Assembly: GCA_049323655.1 (NCBI GenBank)
Contig: JBMONO010000041.1
Location: 62,001 to 126,000, forward strand
Length of the DNA: 64,000 nucleotides
Reading direction: 5' to 3'
Origin: DB1 sp049323655
GTDB lineage: Bacteria > Desulfobacterota > Desulfobulbia > Desulfobulbales > SURF-16
The translations under genes were made by a program, and so were the position numbers. Numbering within the stretch: position 1 is the stretch's first letter; each line of letters begins with the position of its first letter. Below, in pieces: positions 44,122 through 52,649 of the stretch. The notes beneath the pieces were generated by a model that ran no database searches, was not told the DNA's origin, and saw only the letters and a program-made list of their open reading frames with translations.

Positions 44122-44478
44122 TTATTTTTTGAAAAAAACATAGGCGGCCAGGCCGACAAGGACAACGGCGAAGATCTTTTTGAAACCGGCGGTGGAGATG
44201 TGCTCCACCAGGCGGGCGCCAAGCTGGGCGCCGGCGATGCCGCCGAGACCGAGGAGAATGCCGGCCCGGTAATCAACATTGGCCAGTTTGTTGTGGGCGA
44301 GCAGGGCGGAGAGGGCGATGACGAGGATCGCCACGAACGAGGTGCCCACCGCCTTTTGCGCCGTATAGCCGAGATAAAGGAGGAGGGGGACGACGAGAAA
44401 GCCGCCGCCAAGTCCGGTGAAGGCGGCGCCGATGCCGACGACGATGCCGCTGCAGAGCAGTAGAAAAGATTGACTCAT
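44122..44478 (-). CDS. Half-size TauE/SafE-family membrane permease
   Basis: The predicted 118-residue protein has four membrane segments. It shows the family's first-repeat signature IVVGIGAAFTGLGGGFLVVPLL (about 12-33, seen here in two parts) and KAVGTSFVAILVIALSAL. TauE/SafE permeases of about 250 residues consist of two such repeats; only one is present, ending VGLAAYVFFKK at a TAA. It would have to dimerise to form a full channel. Such half-size members are known. The start overlaps the comM stop (ATGA). Likely anion (sulfite or sulfonate) export, by family. Confidence 0.78.
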   Translation of the reverse strand: MSQSFLLLCSGIVVGIGAAFTGLGGGFLVVPLLLYLGYTAQKAVGTSFVAILVIALSALLAHNKLANVDYRAGILLGLGGIAGAQLGARLVEHISTAGFKKIFAVVLVGLAAYVFFKK

Positions 44479-46010
44479 GGTAAACGGTTCCTTTCCAGTC
44501 GTCGGTATTGGATGGCCTCGGCGACGTGGTCGGAACCGATGGCTTCCTGCCCGGCCAGGTCGGCGATGGTGCGGGCGATTTTTAATATGCGGTGATAGGC
44601 GCGGGCAGAGAGGCCGAGCCGCGCCATCCCCTTTTCCAGCAGGGCAAGGGAATCTCTGTCTAACACGCAGAATTTCTTGAGATCCCGGCTGCTCATCTGG
44701 CTGTTGCTGAAAAGCCCTTTCCTGCCCCGGAAGCGATGGTGCTGGATCGTCCGGGCCGCCACCACCCGTTGCTTGATCTCCCGCGAACTCTCCCCCTCCG
44801 TGGCCGATGCCACCTCCTGAAAGGGAACGGCCGGCACCTCCAGGTGAATATCGATGCGGTCGAGCAGCGGGCCGGAGAGCTTTTCCTCGTAACGTCTGAT
44901 CTGCTGAGGGGTGCAGGAGCAGACGTGGCGGGCATCGCCGAGATAGCCGCACGGGCAGGGATTGAGGGCCGCCACCAGCACGAAACGGGCCGGAAAGGTA
45001 AGGCTGGCCGAGGCGCGGGCAATGGTGACCCGGCCGTCTTCCAGCGGTTGCCGTAAAACCTCCAGGACATTTTTCTTGAATTCCGGCAGCTCATCGAGAA
45101 AAAGGACGCCGTTGTGGGCCAGGGAAACCTCGCCTGGCCGGGGGATGTTGCCGCCGCCGATCAGTCCCGCATCGGAAATGGTGTGATGGGGGGCACGGAA
45201 GGGCCGTTGCAGCATCAGGCTGCACCCTTCCGGCAGCAGGCCGCAGACGCTGTAGATCTTAGTGGTTTCCAGCGCCTCCTCGAAACTCAGATCCGGCAGG
45301 ATGGTCGGCAGGCGGCGCGACAGCATGGTCTTACCCGAGCCCGGCGGGCCGCTCAACAACACGTTGTGATCGCCGGCAGCCGCCACCTCCAGGGCCCGTT
45401 TGACATGCTCCTGACCTTTGACCTCGCAAAAATCGACCGGGTAGGCCTCTTCCCCGGTCCGCAGAGCGTCCAGATCGGCGATTGAGGAGGGGATCTCCAA
45501 TCGGCTCGCGAGAAAATCCACCGCCTGATGAAGAAAGCTGATGCCGATGACAGCAATGCCCTGCACTACTGCCGCTTCCGGGGCATTGGCAGCCGGCACC
45601 AGAATGCCGGTGCGTCCTTGCCTGCGGGCGGCCAGCACCATGGGCAGAATACCGGGTACGGGCCTGATGGCGCCGTCCAGGGAAAGCTCGCCGACCATGG
45701 CATAGAGGGGAAGTTTGTCCTGGGGGAGAATCTCTTCGGCGGCCAGGATACCGACGGCAATGGGCAGATCGAAACCGGTGCCAGCCTTTTTGATGTCCGC
45801 CGGAGCGAGATTGACGGTGATCTTTTTACCGGGAAACTCATAGCCGCTGTTCTTGATGGCGGCCCGCACCCGGTCCTTGCTTTCCCGCACCGCCCCTTCG
45901 GCCAGCCCCACTGTGGAAAAGAACGGCAGACCGAAGACGATATCCACCTCCACCTCCACCGGCAGGGCGTCGACACCGAAAACCGTGCTGGTATGAATCT
46001 TGGCGAGCAT
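44475..46010 (-). CDS. comM: ComM/YifB-family AAA+ ATPase (Mg-chelatase-like)
   Basis: The predicted 511-residue protein has an N-terminal Lon-protease-like domain (about 1-165, GLPFFSTVGLAEGAVRESKDR), then an AAA+ domain with Walker A GPPGSGKTMLSRRLP (about 215), Walker B VLFLDELPEF, and ALNPCPCGYLGD (zinc-like cysteines), and a C-terminal lid LSARAYHRILKIARTIADL. ComM is a helicase promoting branch migration in natural transformation; wider YifB relatives are common in non-competent bacteria. It starts 7 bp after the ArsC-like selenoprotein stop. Confidence 0.92.
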   Translation of the reverse strand: MLAKIHTSTVFGVDALPVEVEVDIVFGLPFFSTVGLAEGAVRESKDRVRAAIKNSGYEFPGKKITVNLAPADIKKAGTGFDLPIAVGILAAEEILPQDKLPLYAMVGELSLDGAIRPVPGILPMVLAARRQGRTGILVPAANAPEAAVVQGIAVIGISFLHQAVDFLASRLEIPSSIADLDALRTGEEAYPVDFCEVKGQEHVKRALEVAAAGDHNVLLSGPPGSGKTMLSRRLPTILPDLSFEEALETTKIYSVCGLLPEGCSLMLQRPFRAPHHTISDAGLIGGGNIPRPGEVSLAHNGVLFLDELPEFKKNVLEVLRQPLEDGRVTIARASASLTFPARFVLVAALNPCPCGYLGDARHVCSCTPQQIRRYEEKLSGPLLDRIDIHLEVPAVPFQEVASATEGESSREIKQRVVAARTIQHHRFRGRKGLFSNSQMSSRDLKKFCVLDRDSLALLEKGMARLGLSARAYHRILKIARTIADLAGQEAIGSDHVAEAIQYRRLERNRLP

Positions 46011-46017
46011 TCTTTGA

Positions 46018-46362
46018 TCAGCCTTTGCCCGCCAGCGCCTCGTACATGGCTGTGTTGAATCCCAGGTAAAATGTCCTGCCGATCCGCAGGGTCGGGGCGC
46101 GCAGGGTGCCGCTGCGACCGAGCGCCCCTTTCAGGATCTCCTCCCGGTTGCCGGTGTCCGGGGTGAACTCTTTTGTTTTTCGGCCACTGGCAATGAGGAT
46201 CCTCTCGCCGCCGGAGAGCATTGACCAGGCGGCTTCCCGATCAATCGGGTTTTTCCGTGCATCGACTTCGGTGATGATTTTCACTTCAGAACTCCCAAGA
46301 GCCTCCTGGGCTTTCGCGCAGGACGTTCAGCCCTTTCTGAAATAGCCCCAATCGATTTTCAT
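46018..46362 (-). CDS. ArsC-family selenoprotein (UGA 46329-46327)
   Basis: The frame from ATG 46362 encodes 114 residues with TGA as residue 12: MKIDWGYFRKG-U-TSCAKAQEALG. This is the thioredoxin-fold ArsC/Spx-type redox loop with Sec in the first position of a U-x-x-C motif (Sec12, Cys15). The rest is ArsC-like: KIITEVDARKNPIDREAAW, NREEILKGALGRSGTLRAPT and a C-terminal LGFNTAMYEAL. Starting at the GTG at 46284 instead would lose the active site. AAAGGAG lies upstream; an ATG five bases earlier (46367) gives only ATG-ACA-TGA. The gene precedes comM by 7 bp. It is likely a thiol/selenol reductase; the substrate is unknown. Confidence 0.85.
46294..46329 (-). promoter_or_regulatory. Candidate bacterial SECIS element (ArsC-like)
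   Basis: Downstream of the TGA on the minus strand, CCCAGG (46310-46305) pairs with CTTGGG (46299-46294) including one G-U pair, leaving a 5-nt loop AGGCT. The GG in the loop falls 24 nt after the TGA, close to the 22 nt seen in the Sec-rhodanese gene when counted to the same loop position, and like the AGGUCU loop of E. coli fdhF. Confidence 0.72.
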
Positions 46363-46514
46363 GTCATTCGTTCTCCTTTGATCTCGAACAGGACGTCCCC
46401 CAGCGCAGGTGAACCTGCCCGACTGCTTCATCTTTTTCTTTTTTCTACCATACTGAAATGCAAAAGATAAGGGGTGATGTTGCTCCCAGGAAAAAAATCA
46501 GATATTTTACATCC

Positions 46515-47075
46515 ATGTCATTGATAAAATTCGGCTGGATACTGTTGCGGGAAGGACTCATCCAGAGAAAACAGATGGAGAATATCCTTAATCTCCAGGA
46601 GCGGCACCAGGACCGGCTTTTCGGTGAACTGGCCGTCCACTATTTCGCGGTCCCCGAAGAGGAGGTCGAGGCGGTTTTCGCCAATCATGTTCTGCTTCCC
46701 TTCTGCCGTAACTGGTTTCTGGAACAACTGACACGACGCATCACCATTCCCGCGCTGGAGGGGCGGCCGTTCATCGTCGGTGTTGATCTTGTCCTGGACT
46801 CTTTTACCCGCAGGATCATCCGCGCCACCACTTATACGCCGGGTGACCGGGAATGCGTCCCGGTGTCGGGCAACGTCAGTCTGCTGGTCAACGGCACCTT
46901 TGCCGAAGTCGTCATCCGCACCGCCATCAACGAATCCCTCACTTTTGCCGATGTGCAGTTTGATTTTGTCAGGGAGCGATTGGAGATGACGCTGGTCAAC
47001 CCTCATCTCTTCACCGAGGCAAAGATGCGGCTCAATCAGCTGCATAAAAAACATGCAGCAACCCAAATGCCATAG
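46515..47075 (+). CDS. Conserved protein with a T2SSE/MshE N-terminal-like region
   Basis: The predicted 186-residue protein starts MSLIKFGWILLREGLIQRKQ, and the following helix-rich NILNLQERHQDRLFGELAV resembles the N-terminal domain of type II secretion/MshE ATPases, some of which bind c-di-GMP. The remaining part (FIVGVDLVLDSFTRR and beyond) is not recognised and there is no ATPase domain. The frame is open back to 46458. It leads a three-gene plus-strand run with the next two genes. Confidence 0.6.
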   Translation: MSLIKFGWILLREGLIQRKQMENILNLQERHQDRLFGELAVHYFAVPEEEVEAVFANHVLLPFCRNWFLEQLTRRITIPALEGRPFIVGVDLVLDSFTRRIIRATTYTPGDRECVPVSGNVSLLVNGTFAEVVIRTAINESLTFADVQFDFVRERLEMTLVNPHLFTEAKMRLNQLHKKHAATQMP

Positions 47076-47094
47076 TAGCGCTCTGGAGTCCGTG

Positions 47095-47310
47095 ATGCCG
47101 GAAACGATAAAACGCTTTCAGCAGTATCCCTTCCAACAGGGAGACAAGATCCACATCATTGACGGTCGGCGCCGGGGTGACTGGCTGGTGGCCGCGGTTG
47201 ACGAGAAAAAGGTGACCCTGCGCTGCCCGGTGAGCGGGCGGGAATTTTCCTGGGACCGCTTCTGTTATTTTGTCACGGAAGAGGAGCAGCCGTGGCCGCA
47301 TCAGCAATGA
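47095..47310 (+). CDS. Small conserved hypothetical protein
   Basis: The predicted 71-residue protein has GDKIHIIDGRRRGDWLVAAV and TLRCPVSGREFSWDRFCYFV, reading like a small beta-barrel (SH3-like) domain with two cysteines. GGAG at 47084 supports the start at 47095. It lies between the T2SSE-N-like gene and the CULT gene, and its TGA overlaps the latter's ATG. No function is known to me. Confidence 0.6.
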   Translation: MPETIKRFQQYPFQQGDKIHIIDGRRRGDWLVAAVDEKKVTLRCPVSGREFSWDRFCYFVTEEEQPWPHQQ

Positions 47311-47744
47311 TGAGGGCAACCAGCCGGGATTGCCGGTGTCCTCTGCCGGTCCTGGCGCTCAATAAGGACGGCGCCCGCCAGGGCAGGCTGCGGCCAGGCC
47401 GGCAAACCGACGAGCAAGGTGACGACGGCACGGGGAGCGGCTGGTTTTGCTGTCGGGTCTGTCGGACCAGGATCGTTCCCCGTTCCCGCATGATCGAGGT
47501 GAACGGCAGCCATCGCCATGTCTTTGCCAACCCCCATGGCAAGGTTTTCGAGATCAGCTGTTTTTCCGCGGCGCCCGGCTGTGTCGATCACGGGGTGCCG
47601 ACCACGGAGTGCACCTGGTTTGCCGGCTGCGCCTGGCGTTTTTCCCTCTGTGTCACCTGTTCGGCCCATCTCGGCTGGCGCTATCAGTCCCCCCTGTCCG
47701 GTGTTTTCTGGGGGTTGATCCTGGCCGCGTTGGTTGAGTCGTGA
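47307..47744 (+). CDS. Bacterial cereblon-like CULT-domain protein
   Basis: The predicted 145-residue protein has a CULT domain from about residue 45: two zinc-type cysteine pairs (CRVC and CVTC), the loop NGSHRHVFANPHGKVFEISCF and TTECTWFAGCAWRF, ending HLGWRY. The three tryptophans (TWF, AWR, GWR) match the aromatic cage by which cereblon and its bacterial homologue from Magnetospirillum bind uracil- and glutarimide-type ligands. The first 40 residues look unstructured. The start ATG overlaps the preceding stop (ATGA at 47307). The natural ligand is unknown. Confidence 0.8.
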   Translation: MMRATSRDCRCPLPVLALNKDGARQGRLRPGRQTDEQGDDGTGSGWFCCRVCRTRIVPRSRMIEVNGSHRHVFANPHGKVFEISCFSAAPGCVDHGVPTTECTWFAGCAWRFSLCVTCSAHLGWRYQSPLSGVFWGLILAALVES

Positions 47745-47854
47745 GCAGGAACCGTCCGATTTTTTCACCGATCCGTGCAAGGTATTCGACGAACCGGCAT
47801 CGGCAATGTTACAATACCCCATAACCATTCACACTGTAATCAGGGAGGCGGCGT

Positions 47855-48466
47855 ATGTGCACAGACGGAGTCCGGCAGGCAATGGTGGCGCGCAGGGCGG
47901 TCAAGGGTTTTGATCCGACCCATGTCATGAATGAGGCGGAGAAAAAAACGCTGTTCGAACACGCCTTTCTTGCGCCATCCGCCTTTAACATCCAACACTG
48001 GCGGGTGGTGAACGTCGAGGATAAGAGACTGCGGGCCCGGATCCGGGAACATGCCTGGAATCAGCCCCAGGTCACCGATGCCTCTCTGCTGCTTGTCCTC
48101 TGCATGGATGTCGCTGCCTGGAAAAAGGAGCCGGCCCGTTACTGGCAGGGGGTGCCGCAGGAGGCACTTGACATCATCCTGCCCAGTCTCCATGCCTATT
48201 ATGACGGCAAACCCCAGGTCCAGCGCGACGAGTGTTTCCGGTCCTGCGGAATTCTTGCCATGGCGCTGATGCTCATCGCCCGGGACATGGGCTATGAATC
48301 GTGTCCCATGGACGGTTTCGATTTCGACGCGGTGGCGCGGCTGATCAACCTGCCTGCCGACCATGTCGTCGGTATGATGGTGGCCATCGGCAAGGGGACG
48401 GTGGCTCCCTATCCCCGCTTCGGCAAGCTTCCCATGAACGAAGTGCTCATCACCGATCATTTCTGA
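47855..48466 (+). CDS. Nitroreductase-family FMN oxidoreductase
   Basis: The predicted 203-residue protein has the family pattern: RRAVKGFDPTHVMN (FMN phosphate), LAPSAFNIQHWRVVNV, and GILAMALMLIARDMGYESCPMDGFD near the C-terminus. Such enzymes reduce quinones, nitro groups or flavins with NAD(P)H. The start at 47855 has AGGGAGGCGG upstream. It precedes the acetolactate synthase gene by 17 bp and is probably in its operon. Confidence 0.88.
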   Translation: MCTDGVRQAMVARRAVKGFDPTHVMNEAEKKTLFEHAFLAPSAFNIQHWRVVNVEDKRLRARIREHAWNQPQVTDASLLLVLCMDVAAWKKEPARYWQGVPQEALDIILPSLHAYYDGKPQVQRDECFRSCGILAMALMLIARDMGYESCPMDGFDFDAVARLINLPADHVVGMMVAIGKGTVAPYPRFGKLPMNEVLITDHF

Positions 48467-48483
48467 AAGAGAAGCGTATTTTC

Positions 48484-50145
48484 ATGAACGCCGCACAGCT
48501 TTTTGTCAGATGTCTGGAAAACGAAGGAGTGGAGTATGTCTTCGGGGTGCCGGGCGAGGAAAACGCCCATGTCATGATGGCCCTGCAGGACTCCTCCATC
48601 CGTTTTGTTCTCTGTCGCCACGAGCAGGGCGCGGCCTTTATCGCCGATGTCTACGGTCGGCTGACCGGCCGCCCCGGTGTCTGTCTCGGCACCCTGGGTC
48701 CAGGCGCCACCAATCTGGTCACCGGGGTGGCGGACGCCAACATGGACCGCTCGCCGCTGGTGGTCATCACCGGTCAGGCGGACAGCCGCCGCCAGCACAA
48801 GGAGAGCCACCAGAACATGGATGTGGTGCGGATGTTCCGGCCCATCACCAAATGGGCTCAGCCGATCATCCACAGCAAGAACATCCCTGAAGTTGTGCGC
48901 AAGGCCTTCAAGCTGGCGACCATGGAAAAACCGGGGGCCTGTCATATCGAATTGGCCGACGATATCGCCGCCGCCGAGGCCACCGGCACCCCCCTGCCGG
49001 TGCGCAACCTGCGTCGGCCGGTGCCGGACGACAAGATCGTCGATCAGGCGATGGAGCTGATTGTCGCTGCCAAACGACCGATCATCCTCGCCGGCAATGG
49101 CGCCATCCGGCGGCGGGCGGCGAAGCAGTTGCGGAAATTCGTCGAAAAGACCGGCATCGGCGTCATCACCACCTTCATGGGCAAGGGCTCGGTGTCCCGC
49201 TCCTCGGAACAGTGTCTGTTCACCATCGGCCTGCAGGCCCACGACTATACCCGGGTGGCGATTCAGGAGGCCGATCTTGTCATTACCCTGGGTTATGACC
49301 TGGTGGAATACGAACCCAGGCTGTGGGGGCAGAGTTCGATCAAGGGAGAAAAAACGCAGAAGATCATCCATATCGATTTCATTCCTGCGGAGATCGATGA
49401 GTATTATGGCGTGGATGTGGAGATCGTCGGCGACCTGGCCCATACCCTGTGGATGATGAATGAGCGAATCACTGATTTTCGTCCGCACTATGATTGCGGT
49501 TGTCAGCCGGCCCTCCGTCAGGCCATGCTCCTTGATTTTGCCGAATATTGCGATGATGACACCGTCGGCTCCATCCGACCTCAGAAGATCATCTGGGATA
49601 TACGCCAGGTGCTGGGGCCTGATGATATTTTGCTGAGCGACGTCGGTGCGCATAAGATGTGGATCGCCCGCTACTACCAGTGCGACGAGCCCAATACCTG
49701 CCTCATCTCCAACGGCTTCTGTTCCATGGGTTTTGCCCTGCCCGGCGCCATCGGCGCCAAGCTTGTCCATCCGGGGCGTCGGGTGCTGGCGGTCTGCGGT
49801 GACGGCGGTTTTCTCATGAATGTCCAGGAACTGGAAACCGCCCGCCGTATTGGCGCCAATATCGTCGTCCTTATCTGGGAGGACCATGAATACGGTCTGA
49901 TCCGCTGGAAGCAGGAGAACCAGTTCGGCCGTCACTCCGACCTGCGCTTTGACAACCCCGATTTTGTCAAGCTGGCCGATGCCTTCGGCTGCAAGGGCTT
50001 CCGGGTGGACAACTCCCGCGACTTTAGGGGCGTGCTCGAGCAGGCCTTTTGCTGCGACGTGCCGGCGCTGATCGCGGTTTCCGTCGATTACCGGGAGAAC
50101 CGGCTCCTGTCGGAACGGCTCGGCAAGGTGGCGTGTCCGATATGA
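48484..50145 (+). CDS. Acetolactate synthase, catabolic (AlsS-like)
   Basis: The predicted 553-residue thiamine-diphosphate enzyme condenses two pyruvates to acetolactate. It has the N-terminal catalytic Glu in CRHEQGAAFIADVYGRLTG (about 45-50), GTLGPGATNLVTGVADA, and the C-terminal ThDP/Mg motif GDGGFLMNVQELETA with NIVVLIWEDHEYG. Length and the central domain fit the catabolic AlsS group, which does not need a small subunit; none is adjacent. It could instead serve branched-chain amino-acid synthesis or be another ThDP carboligase. Confidence 0.82.
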   Translation: MNAAQLFVRCLENEGVEYVFGVPGEENAHVMMALQDSSIRFVLCRHEQGAAFIADVYGRLTGRPGVCLGTLGPGATNLVTGVADANMDRSPLVVITGQADSRRQHKESHQNMDVVRMFRPITKWAQPIIHSKNIPEVVRKAFKLATMEKPGACHIELADDIAAAEATGTPLPVRNLRRPVPDDKIVDQAMELIVAAKRPIILAGNGAIRRRAAKQLRKFVEKTGIGVITTFMGKGSVSRSSEQCLFTIGLQAHDYTRVAIQEADLVITLGYDLVEYEPRLWGQSSIKGEKTQKIIHIDFIPAEIDEYYGVDVEIVGDLAHTLWMMNERITDFRPHYDCGCQPALRQAMLLDFAEYCDDDTVGSIRPQKIIWDIRQVLGPDDILLSDVGAHKMWIARYYQCDEPNTCLISNGFCSMGFALPGAIGAKLVHPGRRVLAVCGDGGFLMNVQELETARRIGANIVVLIWEDHEYGLIRWKQENQFGRHSDLRFDNPDFVKLADAFGCKGFRVDNSRDFRGVLEQAFCCDVPALIAVSVDYRENRLLSERLGKVACPI

Positions 50146-50150
50146 TGAGC

Positions 50151-50265
50151 GATTTTCGATTTCGGATTGCGGATTTCGGATTGTGGAATTGAGAGCGGAA
50201 ACAACGGAAAACCCAGCCCCCTTTCCGTTGCAATCCGCAATCACCATTCCGCATTCCGCAATCCT
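50151..50265. repeat. Intergenic foldback of short-period repeats
   Basis: The left half repeats GATTTCGGATTGCGGATT-like words (50151-50190); the right half has the inverted words (AATCCGCAATC, ATTCCGCATTCCGCAATC, 50231-50265). Between them CAACGGAAA (50202-50210) and TTTCCGTTG (50222-50230) form a perfect 9-bp stem with an 11-nt loop. The whole can fold into a long hairpin between the acetolactate synthase and aldehyde dehydrogenase genes. Confidence 0.7.
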
Positions 50266-50279
50266 GCACAGGGTGGTGA

Positions 50280-51725
50280 ATGATGCCAAACGATACCTAC
50301 CCCTATTATCTGGCCAATGAGCCGGTCTTTGCCAACACCGATTTGGCGGTGACGGACAAGTTCAGCGGTCGGATCGCCTGCCGGGTCGCCCTGGCCGACG
50401 AAACGGCGATCGACCGGGCCATTGCGTTGGCGGTGGCGGCGGAACGGCCGATGCGGGAGCTGCCGTCTTATCGTCGTCAGCAGATTCTCCGGCACTGCGT
50501 GGAGCGTTTTACCGCCAGGGCAGAGGATCTGGCCCGCATTCTTTGCATCGAGGCGGGCAAGCCGATCCGCGACAGCCGGGGCGAGGTGGCCCGCCTTATC
50601 GAGACCTTTGCCATCGCGGCGGAAGAGGCGGTGCGCCGCAGCGGCGATTTTCTGCCCCTTGACCGCAGTCCGCGCACCGCAGGCTATCTCTCGGTGAGCA
50701 AGCGGGTGCCGGTGGGGGCCTGTTCCTTTATCTCGCCCTTCAACTTTCCGCTCAATCTGGCGGCCCACAAGATCGCCCCGGCCATTGCCGCCGGCTGTCC
50801 CTTTGTCCTCAAACCGGCGAGCCTCACCCCGGTCGGGGCGCTCGTCATCGGCGAGATCCTCGCTGAAACCGATCTGCCCGCCGGCGCCTTTTCCATTTTG
50901 CCCTGCCGCCGTGACGGCGCCCGTCTCTTCACCGAAGATGAGCGGTTGAAGCTCGTCAGCTTCACCGGTTCGCCGGAGGTGGGCTGGGAGCTGAAAAAGA
51001 GGGCGGGCCGCAAGAAGGTGGTGCTCGAACTCGGCGGCAATGCCGCCTGCATTGTCGATCACGATGCCGATCTCGACGACGCGGTGACCCGCATCCTCAT
51101 CGGCGCCTTTTACCAGTCCGGTCAGAGTTGCATCAGCGTCCAACGGATCATGGTTCATGAGAAGATCTACGATACCTTCGCGGAACGGTTGGCCACGGCG
51201 GCGTCCGCTCTTGTCATGGGCGATCCGGCCGATGAGGCGACCTTTATCGGTCCGCTGATCAGTGAGCGCGAGGCCGCGCGGCTTGAAGAATGGATAGACG
51301 AGGCGGTGGCGGCTGGCGGCCGGCTGCTCTGCGGCGGCAGGAGGCAGGGCGCCTTTCTCGCCCCGACCCTGCTTGCCGATGTGCCGAAGGGGGCCAGGAT
51401 CTGCCGTCAGGAGGCCTTCGGCCCGGTGGCGGTGCTTTCCCGTTTTCACTCCTTTGCCGGGGCCCTGGCCGAGGCCAATGACAGTCGTTTCGGCCTGCAA
51501 ACCGGCATCTTCAGCCGTGATCTGTTCAAGGCGCTGCGCGCCTGGGACGAGCTGGAGGTGGGCGGGGTGATCATCAACGACGTTCCCTCCTGGCGGGCCG
51601 ATCAGATGCCCTACGGCGGGGTGAAGGACAGCGGCCTCGGTCGGGAGGGTATCCGCTACGCCATGGAGGATATGAGCGAGATCCGCCTCATGGTTGTCAG
51701 AAATCGCTCTGAGGAGTTTTTATGA
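50280..51725 (+). CDS. NAD(P)-dependent aldehyde dehydrogenase
   Basis: The predicted 481-residue enzyme has the ALDH core: FISPFNFPLNLAAHKIAPAI (about 150-170), SFTGSPEVGWELKKRAG, catalytic Glu in LELGGNAACIVD (about 255) and catalytic Cys in YQSGQSCISVQR (about 288), then AFGPVAVLSRF. It is closest in style to lactaldehyde/non-phosphorylating GAPDH-type ALDHs; the aldehyde is not known. It opens the gnd-zwf-glk run and overlaps gnd by 4 bp (ATGA). ATG codons at 50280 and 50283 are both possible. Confidence 0.88.
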   Translation: MMPNDTYPYYLANEPVFANTDLAVTDKFSGRIACRVALADETAIDRAIALAVAAERPMRELPSYRRQQILRHCVERFTARAEDLARILCIEAGKPIRDSRGEVARLIETFAIAAEEAVRRSGDFLPLDRSPRTAGYLSVSKRVPVGACSFISPFNFPLNLAAHKIAPAIAAGCPFVLKPASLTPVGALVIGEILAETDLPAGAFSILPCRRDGARLFTEDERLKLVSFTGSPEVGWELKKRAGRKKVVLELGGNAACIVDHDADLDDAVTRILIGAFYQSGQSCISVQRIMVHEKIYDTFAERLATAASALVMGDPADEATFIGPLISEREAARLEEWIDEAVAAGGRLLCGGRRQGAFLAPTLLADVPKGARICRQEAFGPVAVLSRFHSFAGALAEANDSRFGLQTGIFSRDLFKALRAWDELEVGGVIINDVPSWRADQMPYGGVKDSGLGREGIRYAMEDMSEIRLMVVRNRSEEFL

Positions 51726-52624
51726 AGATCGGCATGATCGGCCTGGGTCGCATGGGGATGAACATGGTGCGCCGGCTGCTGCGGGGCGGCCATCAGGTGG
51801 TGGCCTATAACCGCGGTCCGGACAAGACCCGCGAGATCATGGCGGAAGGGGCGGAGGGAGCCTTTTCCCTGGAGGAGCTGGCGGCGAAACTGACGGAGCC
51901 GAAGATTGTCTGGCTCATGCTGCCGGCCGGCCAGACGGTGGACGAGCATATCGACCGGCTCCGAGGGCTGCTTGGGAAGGGCGACATCATCATCGAGGGC
52001 GGCAACAGCCGCTATCAGGATGACCAGCGCCGAGCCGCGCTGCTGGAGACGGCGGGCATCCATTACCTCGACGCCGGGGTGAGCGGCGGCATCTGGGGGC
52101 TCACGGTCGGCTACTGCACCATGGTCGGCGGCGAAAAAAGGATCTTTGATTTTCTCGAACCGCTTTTCCGCACCCTGGCCCCGGTTGACGGCTATCTCCA
52201 CTGCGGACCCACCGGCGCCGGCCATTTCGTCAAGATGATCCATAACGGCATCGAATACGGCATGATGCAGGCCTATGCCGAGGGTTTCGCCCTGCTTGAG
52301 GCCGGGCCTTTCGGCACGGAGCTCGATCTCGGCCGCATCGCCCATCTGTGGAGCCAGGGCAGCGTCATCCGCTCCTGGCTGCTGGAGCTGCTGGAAAGGG
52401 CCTTGAGCGCCGATCCGCGCCTTGCCGAACTGCATGGTTTTGTCGAGGATTCCGGCGAGGGGCGGTGGACGGTGGAACAGGCCATTGACAGTCGGGTGCC
52501 GGCGCCGGTCATTGCCATGGCCCTTTTTCAGCGTTTCGCCTCCCGGCGGGAGGATTCCTTTGAAAATCGGGTGCTGGCCGCCCTGCGCCGGGAATTCGGC
52601 GGCCACGCGGTGCGAGAAAAGTAA
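51722..52624 (+). CDS. gnd: 6-phosphogluconate dehydrogenase, decarboxylating, short type
   Basis: The predicted protein has 300 residues, the short (YqeC/GntZ-like) class versus about 470 for E. coli Gnd. The Rossmann motif GLGRMGMNM is at the N-terminus, then VVAYNRGPDK at the cofactor-selecting loop, EGGNSRYQDD, DAGVSGGIWGL and substrate-site Lys in GAGHFVKMIHNGIEYGMMQA. It turns 6-phosphogluconate into ribulose 5-phosphate plus CO2. It is coupled to the ALDH gene and followed by zwf, so the oxidative pentose phosphate steps are encoded together. Confidence 0.92.
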   Translation: MKIGMIGLGRMGMNMVRRLLRGGHQVVAYNRGPDKTREIMAEGAEGAFSLEELAAKLTEPKIVWLMLPAGQTVDEHIDRLRGLLGKGDIIIEGGNSRYQDDQRRAALLETAGIHYLDAGVSGGIWGLTVGYCTMVGGEKRIFDFLEPLFRTLAPVDGYLHCGPTGAGHFVKMIHNGIEYGMMQAYAEGFALLEAGPFGTELDLGRIAHLWSQGSVIRSWLLELLERALSADPRLAELHGFVEDSGEGRWTVEQAIDSRVPAPVIAMALFQRFASRREDSFENRVLAALRREFGGHAVREK

Positions 52625-52649
52625 CCGGCTGATTTGACGGGACAAAACA

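Noticed and set aside
46018..46284. Short protein from GTG 46284
   Set aside because: It would lack the ArsC active site, has no ribosome site, and the frame continues upstream through TGA with conserved family sequence.
46363..46457. tRNA-like GC-rich stretch upstream of the ArsC-like gene
   Set aside because: No cloverleaf, anticodon arm or T-loop consensus could be built.
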